Source of the DNA: Nilaparvata lugens
Taxonomy: Eukaryota; Arthropoda; Insecta; Hemiptera; Delphacidae
Assembly (NCBI RefSeq): GCF_014356525.2
Contig: NC_052518.1
Location: 6,243,162 to 6,307,161, forward strand
Reading direction: 5' to 3'
DNA length: 64,000 nt
This document shows, in pieces, positions 26,101 through 38,100 of this stretch. Under the pieces are notes generated by a model. It saw nothing but the letters and a program-made list of their open reading frames with translations, made no database searches and was not told where the DNA came from. Both the position numbers and the translations under genes were made by a program. Position 1 is the stretch's first letter, and every line of letters begins with the position of its first letter.

Positions 26101-29100
26101 AAGAAAATCACTACTTCAATTGAAAGGGGAAAACACATAAATGTAGCAAACATCTTCCTTAGAATATGTTTATTCTTGGCACAAATCCTGTGATATCTCC
26201 TCCAAACAGGAAAAGTGTTTATATTCAAACTGGACGACATTCTTTTGCACGAGCATTCCTGTGAGCTACCAAAAACTACCCCACCAGCTACCGGTAGCTC
26301 GCGATCGACTGTTTGGCGACCACTGCTCTAGCTATTCAAAAACATCTTGTTTAAAAAAGTGACACCTGATTCACTTGTTCAAGTGTATTTAGAGCATAAG
26401 TAGTTGGTAAATGTGGCTAATGACTTTTGGTTATATTATTATGATTGCATATGACAATGTGTAAATGAGAAATATTTCTTTGTATTCTTTCATTGTTATA
26501 TTTTTAAGCCATAGCATTTGATAAATTTGGCTAACCTTTGTTGTGTTATTACTTGTAAAATTGTACTGTTGTTCATGAGAAACAATAAATTCTATTCTAT
26601 TTCTTGGTATGAAAAATGTATGGGAACAGGAAATTTATTGGACATATCGTTTGGAATGTAATTTGAAAAATAACCAACGATTTATGATATGTTCTGAAAT
26701 TGTCTTGATAGTCAAACTGAAAGTTATCATGTATAAATAGGCGTGTATCGTAATAGTGGATAATTATGATTTAAACATAGGACTATAGAAGAAAGACCAA
26801 AAACCCAACCCCAAAAAATAACCAAAAAGCATAAAAAACCCAATAACAACTTCTCTTGAATGATGGGATAATTATTGAAATTTATGCAATAATTTGGTAG
26901 AGATGTGGAATGTACAATAAATTCATTAGTATGCAGGCTAGTTTCGGTTAATTAGCAATCATAATTATACCAGTTTCTTATTTGTTTTATTCATTACACT
27001 GGTTTTACTTGATAGGAAATTTGCCGGCCAGGTTAGGCGAGCCGACTAAGGCTGCCTACTAACGGTAGAACATGAATGCCATGTACAGTCTTCTTACATT
27101 GTTCTGACATCACACCTATGTTCACCGCGAAACGCTTCGAGCAAAATCTTTCAAGGTTCGGTTTTTTCTTCATTTTATATTTTTCTTCGCTACTCTATTT
27201 GAGGCTGAATTAAACTACTATCATTCTAATTTGTAATTTTCTGGTGGTTTATTTATTGTTAGTAATGTTCATTTCATGTTAGAAGCCCTCGCTGATGATG
27301 AACATGTGTATGTGTTTAAATAAACATGATATGCAGGCTCTACATGCATGTTCAACCAGTTAGTGAATGTATTGAACACGATTGTACAATCATCTTGTGT
27401 AATCAGCGAGAGGCTTTCAACAAAAAAACAGCTTTTTGACAGCAGCTTCGAACATAAAATGAACAACCAATAACAATAAATAAACCACTGGAAAATTACA
27501 AATTATGTTGAACAAAATTAACCTCAAATAGAGCAGCGAAGAAACAAAAAATCGAAGATACAAAAAACTAACCTCAAGAAATATTGTTTGAAGCCTTTCG
27601 CTGTGATGACACAACGATGTAAAACGACATGTGTATACACACATGTTCAATACACTTGTCCTGTCGTTAGTGGTCACCCACAGGCGTTGCACCCTTCAGT
27701 CAGCTAGCACTACCTGTGGTCGTGGGTTCGAATCCCGCCGGTAGGCAATCTCAACAAAGCACACACCATTACCCAAGCACATGCTAAAAGCTCATGTGGG
27801 CATCATCCATAATAAAAAAATACATGAAAGAAAAGGGTTGATTCTCACCGATGGTGCAGGACGTGAAATTGACTTGGCAATACTCGGTGGCAAGGGAACA
27901 TTCAGTCTATGTAACGCCGCGGACATTTCAGATGTATTTAGCAGTTTTCTCACTCGATCCTGTCAAACAAAAGTATCCAATGAAATTGAAACATTTATAA
28001 CGATAACATTCACATAATAAATCTATATATTGTATCATATCTATATAATTTAATTATAATTTATATATTTTATATTAATCTATTGTTTTATTCAATAATT
28101 GTCTGGTTCCATCAAAAGCATGTTACTCATTACCCAAAAATGGTTTCCGTGACCAATTATTCTGTTCAGGGGTGTGATCACATTGGATGCGTTATGGGCA
28201 AATATGTGTAAGTGCACGCTTGGTAATGCATGACCAAGCACGCAGATAAGAAACAAACTATGGAAAGCGCAATAGGAACACTCACACTAAACGTACTGAT
28301 CTGACGTGAATTTGCACATAGACGCATCTAATGTTATCATACCCTTAGACTAGAATGACGGAAAACATAGTCTAGTCCGGGCGCAATGTCCAAAAACAAG
28401 CACTCTGTTGTCATTTTTGGGGAACAACAGTGGAAGATGTCTCAATTTTTTCGTTATTACTAGTATAATGAGAAACACAATGATAAGTCGAAATCACAGG
28501 CAAAAACCTCGAAAATAAGATGGCCGTAAAAATTTTCAGGGTTTTTTCATCGCTTATATCTTGATAACCGTTCCAGATATTCCACCGTTTATTGCACGAA
28601 AGTATTCGAAAAACCTTCCTATACAATTTTCATCTTATGAACTTTTCCTATTAAACTATTTTACTGAGCATTTTTTAAATTTCACCAACCTGCCAGTTCA
28701 TTGCACGTTCAGTCAATCTTTGAAGGGCTTCTCCTTCAGGAATGCGGACTTTGATCATGTGCATTGACTGTACCAGCTCGACTAGAATATCCAACTTGGG
28801 GCGTTTGGTCCGCACACAAGTCGAGCACAGGAATTTAATCTCAGCCAATTCTGAACCTGACATATCAGACTCAATGCCCATTTGTAGACAGGGATCTGTA
28901 TAAATAAGAATAATATAAAACACTAAATAGTAGAAGAAGTAATAATTGTACTAACGAAGGTATATTTTAATCCAAAAGAAAATCACTACTTCAATTGAAA
29001 GGGGAAAACACATAAATGTAGCAAACATCTTCCTTAGAATATGTTTATTCTTGGCACAAATCCTGTGATATCTCCTCCAAACTTCAAAATTAACTCATAT

Positions 29101-32100
29101 AATATATAATTACTCTCATACCATTATCATTATTTCTTTTAATCAACTCAGCTGAGAGACGAAAAACGTAGCTACTACAATTCAAAATCTATATCTCTCA
29201 TTACAATACTCACTCCCAAACCCATGTACGCCTATTAAATTTAACCGCTGGAATCAAAACATCGAGAACCAATGAATGACTGCGATGATGTGATGACGTC
29301 ATTCTACGACACTCAAGGTTTCTCTATTGTTGGCAATTAAGAAAGAAATTTAATTTACACTAAAATTTTGTATGATGTATCAATTTATACTATTAAGGGC
29401 CGTTTGCAAAGCTTAAACTGAATTTAATCAGCTGATGGCTCAAACTCAAAATGAAACAAATTATAACAGACGAGACTTGATACGGATTAAATCTAGTTTA
29501 AAATTAAATTTAGAATTTGCACAGATCACTGTGCAAACGGCCCTTATTTTTCATTCATGATTAAATTTATTAAATTAACAGATCCAATTAAAATACAAAA
29601 TAGCTAAAAACGAATTCTCTTTTGCAAATTAATTTAAAGTTCAAATTCATTAAAACAGCTTGAATTGGTTTATAAATATGAAAATACATTGGCCACAGCT
29701 TCTGGTGTTCGTACAGTTGGTTGTTTGTCTCTCTTCATATTGGAGACATTGCCTGTTCTACGCCACTTTTTAATTAAATCCTGAATGGTTGATTTAGCAG
29801 GAACTCGACCTTCAGGATACTTCTCAAGAAACTTTTCACGGACCGACATTATTGAAGTTGTATGAACATATTCCTCCACTATGAAAACACGCTGTTCTAT
29901 TGAATATGGCATGATCCACACTGCTCGGTCAAACACTCAAGCTACACTGACGTGGACAGAGATAGACAGGACAGGAACGGACGGCAGACAGTAGTGGAAG
30001 GGAAAGGTCAATGTCCCGTCATGCTGTACATCGGTGCGTCTTGTATGAAGCCTACGCCTCTCGGGACCGGTTTTATCTGGCCCAATCTGTATAAGCTGAA
30101 TCAAGTCACCTAATGGAACGTCGGGGATTGTTAAACACTGATCCTGGTACAGTCTTTACGTTTTCTGTACTGACCGTCGTATGAGGGGTCGAGTGAATTC
30201 ACTACATTTTCCGGGTGATTCCAAAAAGGACTTTACAACTTTGAAAATTCACATAAATCTTATTAAACATGGTACAGAGCTGGTTTTGGTGTTGTTCTAA
30301 AGGAAAACACTATAAGTTGTTTTGCAGGAAAACACTACAACTTGTTTTGCAGGAAAACACTACAACTTGTTTTACCTTAAACTAAAGATGTTCTATGAGA
30401 CTTCCGTTGGTTATCCTGTTGACATCCCATCGATAGACGATTTCTTCCCAGACTCGCACTAGCATTTCAGGTGTAACTTGCTCAACAGCAGCGCAAATCC
30501 TTGCTCTAAGTTCAGGTAGAATGGCTGGCAAAGGAGGTACGTACACCATATCTTTTATGAAACCCCACAAGAAAAAATCCAGCGGTGTTAGGTCTGGGGA
30601 ACAATGGGGCCATGCAATTAGCGCATTACGGCCAATCCACTGATTTGGAAAGTGAACACCCTTACTGAACACCCTGTTTCCACAAAACATTTATGCTATT
30701 CATAAATAGTAGGCCTACTAGGAGGATCTTTGGTGTACTTGGTACAAAAATTACGCTGAACTGTAGTCGCAGACTTCGATTCTTCAAACCAAAACACACA
30801 GCTAGCACGCTCGGGTCCAGTGAAGGCAGCCATCTTTGACGTTACTGCCGCTAGCGCTTGTGCGGCGCGACCAGGCACTAGTGGACTACGCGAGTCAAAA
30901 CTTTGAGTGTTTCCCTTTAAAGCAACACCAAAACCAGCTCTGTACCTTGTTTAATAAGATGTATATGAATTTTGAAAGTTGTTGAGTCATTTTTGAATCA
31001 CCCGTTACTGACTGTGTAGTATCCATCACATTATGGATACACATAAGACGGTCAATCCTGTAAACGTACGAGCATCAGTACTTCAAAGCATGCAGACATA
31101 AGGACATGTGCTGTAACATTCGAAAACTTGGGAAGGTATTTCTCCAATCTGCTTCTGTGTGTGTGTTCACCTTACAATGTGACAAATACTTACCGTGAAA
31201 CTTCTCCTTGCACAGTGAACATTCCACCATAATTCCCGCTTCATTCTTCTTGCATATACAGTATTTTGCATCGATGTCCATTCTTTTCCTACCATTTTCG
31301 AGACGAAATTGTAGCATTTGTTCAAACTCATGCTTTTCAGCTCTCTGTAACACGAAAACGTTCATTACCATAATTTGTTTTACTTTTTGTGTAGTTGAGA
31401 AGTTGATGTTATGGTTATCATTAATATCAAATGAAAAGACTAAGAAATTGTCAAAAACCACAGATTTTATTGAAAGTTAGAAATACCGCTTTCGGTTGTT
31501 ACACCATTGTCAATCTCTGATCTTGGTTTTTGACAATTTCTTAGTCTTTTTATTTAACATAAGTTGTTGTTTCGAATTGACTTGTTATACATGAAGTATA
31601 TTCTGATCATAAAAGTGATGCCAATTTATGTACATCCTAATTATTCAAATAGTAATTACAGGATACACGAATCAAATTTATTATATTCTGAACATCGCAT
31701 AATTATAATCAATGTCATTTTAGTTTCCATCATTCTTAAAACCAAGGTTTTTTCGATAATTAATGATAATAGAACAGTGAAGTGACAACCGAAACTATCA
31801 CCACATATGAGGCTGAGATAGAATCCTATTTGATAGCACACTTTTAGGTTATATCAATAACAGATGACCTTCAGGGCCGAGGAAAAGCAATGGTGATCAA
31901 TAATACGTTTTATGGATTTCAACTTCTAATGGGAACATAAATAATACGATGCATTCAATACAGGCACATCTAAGAATGAATTGAGATATATGAATTATTG
32001 AAATGAAGGTAAATTATTTGCAAAAGTTCCAAATCAAACCTTAAAAGCTGCTACTACTACTCCAGGATCGGTATCACCACTTAATTTGACACCATGGATG

Positions 32101-35100
32101 ATGTTTTTTATTACATGATTGAACTTCTTTCTCCTGGTTGATTTTGAGCCGATATCGGTTCTTGGTGCAAGAGCCTGTAGAATGAACAATTAAGTTCAAT
32201 TAGGTTCAACGTTTTTACATCCAAGTTGCATTAGTGAAGTCCAGTAATACTGGAAATCTTAAAAACAGTAAGATATATCATTTGAGCAAAATCAAAGAAC
32301 TACTATAACATACAATTATTACTATAGTTCAAAAATGTAACGGTTTTACATGAGGCTGAGATATGTTTAGTAGGATTATGTTTAGTAGAAACTACAAACA
32401 TTTTTTGCTTGGTGAAAAATCACCAATATCATTTAATATCATTTTTGTATATTAGGTACTTATACAATAAAATCATGAATAATAATCAATTCGTACAGTA
32501 AATCTTTGATTCGAAGTAATTAAAATCAATCTGATAAACCAAAAATTATTTATTTCTTAAAAGTAAAAATTATTCATTTCATCTTCAACAAAAATTTTTG
32601 GCGCTTTGCGAACTAAAAAACAAATTATTCGATTTACTACAATTTTATGATACTTGAATCTTTCTTTTTCATGTACTGATAGTACGGGAAAAGGTTTTGA
32701 TTTAAAATACACTCACCTCCATCAAAGTCAATGAGTTATGTTTAATGAAAGTTGATGATGCCTTCTCTTTCCATGAACGAACTGACTCCAATTGAATTCG
32801 TACCGGTTCAGTCAGGCTCTCCAGATTCAAATTAAGTTTGAGCGCTTGCGACAGGAGATCTTCGTACACTTCTACATAAGGTCCGTTCTTCAAATTCTAG
32901 AATGCGATAAAAAATAGCAAAGTGAGATACGATTTTATAATGCACGACCGAGATAAAATAGAACACTTTTGAATTAGTCATGATAAAATCAATTTTAAAC
33001 CTAACAATATCAATATATTTGAATTACATTTTGGTTTCAAATTGAACTAATATTATTCGGATTTGGAAACTGAACGTATATTTATGGTGTTGAAAAATTT
33101 TATTTAGCCAAACTAGATGTCACAAATGGGTTAGTACAAAAACAGAAAACTAATTATTATAATAGTAAGTAAAAATATTGAACTAAATATTTCACTTGAA
33201 AAACGAACACACAAAATATATTAGAAATAAATAAATATAGACATGCTAACAAGACTTCATTGGAAGCGTCATGATGAATTACTATCGTATATTACTGATG
33301 AATGGAAGTTGAGAAAGTTGATTCAAGTAAATACTCACATTTGCTGCTCTGAATTTCTCAACCCATTTCTGGGCTGCCTCCAGAATGCTCTCTACAGCTG
33401 TTCTGGAGGGCAGATGGGCCTTGATCTCTTCTGCAGCTTTCAATAGTTCAAGCAGAGACTCAGGAGTTGGCTTTGATCTGTAGACAATATTGAGTCCTTT
33501 ATGCATACGTTTCTTGTACAACATCCTCAATTTTAGGCATTGTAATATTATAATAATATAGGATAAAGGCTCAACTCACACCTTCGCAACTCAGGTCGAG
33601 AAGAGACTGGACTCTAGTGGAGAGCATGTGTTTCCAAATGGTGACACTCAGACCAGTCGATTCTAGTCTCCGCGACGTCACCATTTGAAAACACATGCTC
33701 TCGACGAGAGTCGAGTCCCTTCTCGACCTGAGTCGCGTAAGTGAGAGTTGAGCCTACTTGTACATTGAAAAGGGTTCACTAGAGAATGTTCGAAACACAA
33801 AAATTAATAATCATAAAATTTAGAAGTAAAAACACAATCACAACACACTCTACTTTTATTAATGAATTGAAAGCCATTTTTTGCAACGCCAGTGACAGCC
33901 TATTTATCTTTAGTATTGGTTCTGATGTGCTTTGTAGCAACAAGAACTTACAAGAACAAGTATAGTATTCCGAAATGTACAGGTTTAATTCATTGTTTTA
34001 AAATAATTTCAATTGGAATAGGAATGAGAATTCATGCTTAAATACATTGTAATTTAAACTCATTTATCCATTACAAATCATACATGGTTGCAAAACATAC
34101 ACTGTTTCTTCATTGTAAATAAACTGTTTGTGTACTTACATACTCTCTAAAATATCGTAGAGTATTCGCCATCAAATTGTATTTTTTCTTTAGGACTACA
34201 CTTGAATAGATATCCAAGTACCCTATGTTAAAATTGTTTACTTATTCATATTCAAATTACTTGATAATGGCATCATAGACGAAACATGTCGTAAGTAAAT
34301 AATTTTAAAAAAGAGTACTTAGATTTATATGTTTATTTCTATCATAGAGTATTATACAGTAATATCTCTACAAACATACACTGCATGTTGTAAATACAAC
34401 ATGTCTGAAAAACTAAGCCGCAGTTAGTAGAAATAAACGAGTATACAGCTTAATTTGAACTGAGCGCCTAATAAAATCATTTAACAAAAAACAGTAGTAG
34501 TTATGATAGAAGAAAAATATAATACATTCTTCAATACAAATACGTCAACTACGATGAAATAAACGGAGATTCAGCTTAATTTAAACTAAGCGCCTAAAAA
34601 ATCATCTAATGGAAAACAGTAGTAGTTATGATATAATACATTCATCAATACGTATTTTTACGTAACCCGTTCTGTGATGAATAAACCTAAAGAATTGATG
34701 AAGTACACTTACGAAGAAATCAATTGTTGAGCCTTTTCTTCCCACGAGCTGATTTCATCCATGAGGTTATCGATAGCACTGATTCCTTCTTCCAGTTTGG
34801 AATCACTCTCATGCCTCAATGTAATTCCTTTGTCTTTGTGTTCCTGTAGAACTTTCTTCGTCAATGTTAGTGGTTTCTCCATCAGACTGGCCAGCTCCTC
34901 ACGCCATTTCAATTGTTCAATATACTGTGAGATAAAACAGAACAAGTTATAAAAAATCTGGTGTGGTACACTCACACAACTTTCCTTGCTCATTGATCTA
35001 TAAGCCTCATTAACGAGGATAATTTAAGGGAATAACATTAAGCCGATTGGCGGCTAAATAATTAAAACTACGATTATAACGGGTGCGGCAGTGAATCGGG

Positions 35101-38100
35101 CGATTTGGCAACACTGCAAATAGTCAATTGTTGTCGTGGTAGGGGAACGCGACTACCGCCATCTTGTAGCGGCTGCCTTACCATTTAGTCACGATGGAAT
35201 CGTGGAGCGGTGCACAACGAATTGATGTAGGTGTTACCTATCATGTAGGTGTACACCACAACGAAATGATCCGAATTGATGCAGCCACACTTAAAAATTT
35301 GATGAATAACCTTCGCACAAGATTGATGGAATGTGTCGAGCAAAATGGAGGACATCTTCGGAATGTTATTTTTAAATAATTGTAATTGTTTAAGTTTCAT
35401 TTGGTATATTTTAAATTAATAAATCTCTTTTTAAAAATTACTTTCAGTGTTTTCATAATCGTCCGATTCACTGCCGCACCCGTACTATTGTTATTGTGTT
35501 CAGAGTACATTTTCCTTTGTTTGAATTATGAAATTTGAGGATTTTTTAAAAGTTGTCAAAACAGCTGTTCTACAAATAAAATATCGACATGTGTTCTTTT
35601 GAATAAACTGCTCTACCTACCTACCTCACGCACGAGAAGGAGGTTACAAAGTAAATTTCTCAAGGATGGGGTGGACCCCCGGTTAATTTCTCAGGGAGGA
35701 GACTCATGCCAGTTAATAGAGCTGATATATAACTATACAGTGTATGAATTTGAAAAACATCGGTCAAGTTATTTTTGAGAAAATTGTGATAGAAATTTAA
35801 CAAAATTCATTCTTCTCAGGAATATTACGGAGCTCCTGCAATTTTCCCAGAAATGAGACTCATGTCAGTTGATAGGGCTTATAAATAGCTATCTAGGGTA
35901 CAAATTTGAAGAAAATCGTTAGAGCCGTTTTCGAGAAAACCGTGAAAACATGGTATTTTAGCCATTATCCGCCATTTTGAATTTAATTTTATTGTATTTC
36001 TTATTGTCGGATCCTCATGGTATAAGGACCTTAAGTTTAAAATTTCAAGTCAATCGGTTAATTAGGAATGGAGTTATCGTGTTCACAGACACACACCCAC
36101 ACACACACACAGACCAACACCCAAAAATCATGTTTTTGGACTCAGGGGACCTTGAAACGTATAGAAAACATGAAATTAGGGTACCTTAAATTTTTTGGGA
36201 AGCAATACTTTCCTTACCTATGGTAATAGGGCAAGGTAAGTAATAATAAAACACTCACTTTTGAAACGTTTATAACAGTCATTCTTCCCATATTTTTATT
36301 TTTCGCTTTCCAGTAATTTTTGTTTTCAAATGTTTTGACTGGAAATTGGACTTAAATTCAAAAGTTAATGGAGCATAACCTACTTTATGGACTACATTGC
36401 TCAACGTAGCATTTATAAATAAAAATTCGGGGAAGATACAGTTTTAGGCTGTGCCTGTTGGTCCTTCCCCAATCAATTGAGAGAATTGAGTTCTGTGTAT
36501 CAATAAATAAATATAAACTATGCTTTTATGCTTCTATGCTTTTGTACTCCGGAGCGAAGCTCGGTGCCCCGATATTATTATTTAAACTGCTAAAGATATT
36601 AGGAAATGATTTATTTTTATAGGTAATATTTATTGAGAAGGGTATTATACCCCGTGCAAACCTTAGCTTGCAGGACGGGGCTTTATGGCAAATGTTATTC
36701 TAGTATCTAATATAACAATAGAAACACACTGTTGCCGTTTTTATGCTGATTCTATCAAAAAGGCTCTCTGGCACTAGCTCACAGTCTCTCTGGATTCTTA
36801 GAGACATGGCAACACTGTACTCCATAAAAGAAATTTGGAACTTAAGGTCCTTACACTATAAGGATCCGACACGAACAATTTCGATCAAATGCAAGTCAAG
36901 ATGGCGAAAATGTTGTCATAAACAGAGTTTTTCGCGATTTTCTCGAAAACGGCTCCAACGATTTTGATCAAATTTATACCTAAAATAGTCAAATCAAAAT
37001 TAAAATCTCTAATTGACTGACTGACTTATTGTTGATGCTTAGGCATCTGGGACTAAATTGATTGAATATTTGAGGAAAGAATAAGACTGGATATCGTAAT
37101 AAAAATTTTTATTCATAAATAGCCACAGTAACCCTTAGAAGTGGTGCCCTCGTAGCACCAGTAGACCGAAGTAGGAGGACTAACACTAGGCGGAGAATTT
37201 CGGTCTGCCCCTGGCACTGGAAACAGTGCTGGTGACAGGCCGAGGACAGTGAGTGGTGCTATGATACTTGTATCATAGTCCCACGCTAGCTCAGTGCTGA
37301 TCATACTATCACTGCGGCCTGAGTTTTCAGAAGCAGCTCGCACGCGCGGTAGAGTTGCAAGTTCTGCAGGAGAGACCTTTGGGCCTATATACTGCAGGGG
37401 TGGAAGGTGGATACAGGGGTCGGCTCCTGTATCCGGGAATTTTTGGGCTTCGGCCCCACACACCTAAAATAAGCTCTATCAGCTGCCACAAGTCCCATAT
37501 CTGTAAAGATTTCAGGAGCTCCGCCCCATCTATGCAAAGCTTGATTTTAGTCCAATTATTAAGCTTCAGATACAATTTAAACAAAAAATTTCAAGTGGAA
37601 AAGATTGAGCATGAAAATCTTACAATTAATGTTCAGTAAGATTTTCACCTAAAATTAAAAATAAGCTCGAAATTCGAGAAAATGTGATTATTCAATTGCA
37701 AACTGTTGATTCTATTAAATCATTCACTATGAAGAGACAGCAGACCTCGTGTGCCTCCAGCGTTATTGTACTGTCACTAGCTGGCTCAGATATTTGAATA
37801 GTAGACTTGAGATGCGCGTGAAAACTAGCGTTAGGTGATCAATTTTCTTAACGGCAAGGAAAGTTGTGCGAGTGTATCAAACCAGATTTTTTCAATTCTC
37901 TTTCACATAAATACTGCTTATCAACTATTCCCTTCATCAGTATCTGGCCTTCCTATAAGGAAAAATTTCAAAATCCTGCCGAAGATGATTTCTGCTTTTT
38001 CTCAGTTTTAAGATACTAATAAGTGATTGTCAGAAAAGTTTGAAAAAAGGTGTGCAAGTCATTCACTTAGGTTAGCGAATCATCCCTGTGCTCTGGTTTC

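Larger units (their letters stand above)
23439..26207. repeat. Tandem segmental duplication, downstream copy
   Basis: From CTCTAGCTATTC (23439) to TCTCCTCCAAAC (26207) this closely matches 26326-29082 with small indels and substitutions in intronic parts. It contains KDM5-like exons 18 and 19 and a foldback element (24120-24880). The two copies are separated by 118 bp of unrelated sequence. Confidence 0.93.
26326..29082. repeat. Tandem segmental duplication, upstream copy
   Basis: Second copy of the block described at 23439-26207, offset by about 2.88 kb. Coding exons are unchanged between copies, while introns differ at scattered sites. For example, the interval around 24470-24495 is missing in this copy. 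A real duplication or unmerged haplotypes would both look like this. Confidence 0.93.
30212..31004 (-). mobile_element. Mariner-like element, internal deletion derivative
   Basis: Inverted ends of about 100 bp: CGGGTGATTC at the left, GAATCACCCG at the right, and inside them ACAGAGCTGGTTTTGGTGTT against its complement. Two transposase pieces lie between them on the minus strand. The element lies in the intron between KDM5-like exons 17 and 18. Confidence 0.87.
34957..36240 (+). mobile_element. Interspersed repeat family X, copy 2, with nested insertion
   Basis: Starts TCTGGTGTGGTACACTCAC and ends GGGCAAGGTAAGT, same layout as 9167-10219. A 403-bp element (35080-35482) has inserted into it, and an ACACACACAC run sits near 36090-36110. 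Confidence 0.78.

Noticed and set aside
37113..37463. Minus-strand 116-residue GC-richer frame as a host gene
   Set aside because: It lies inside a transposon-derived interval, overlaps other frames and shows no domain or splice support.
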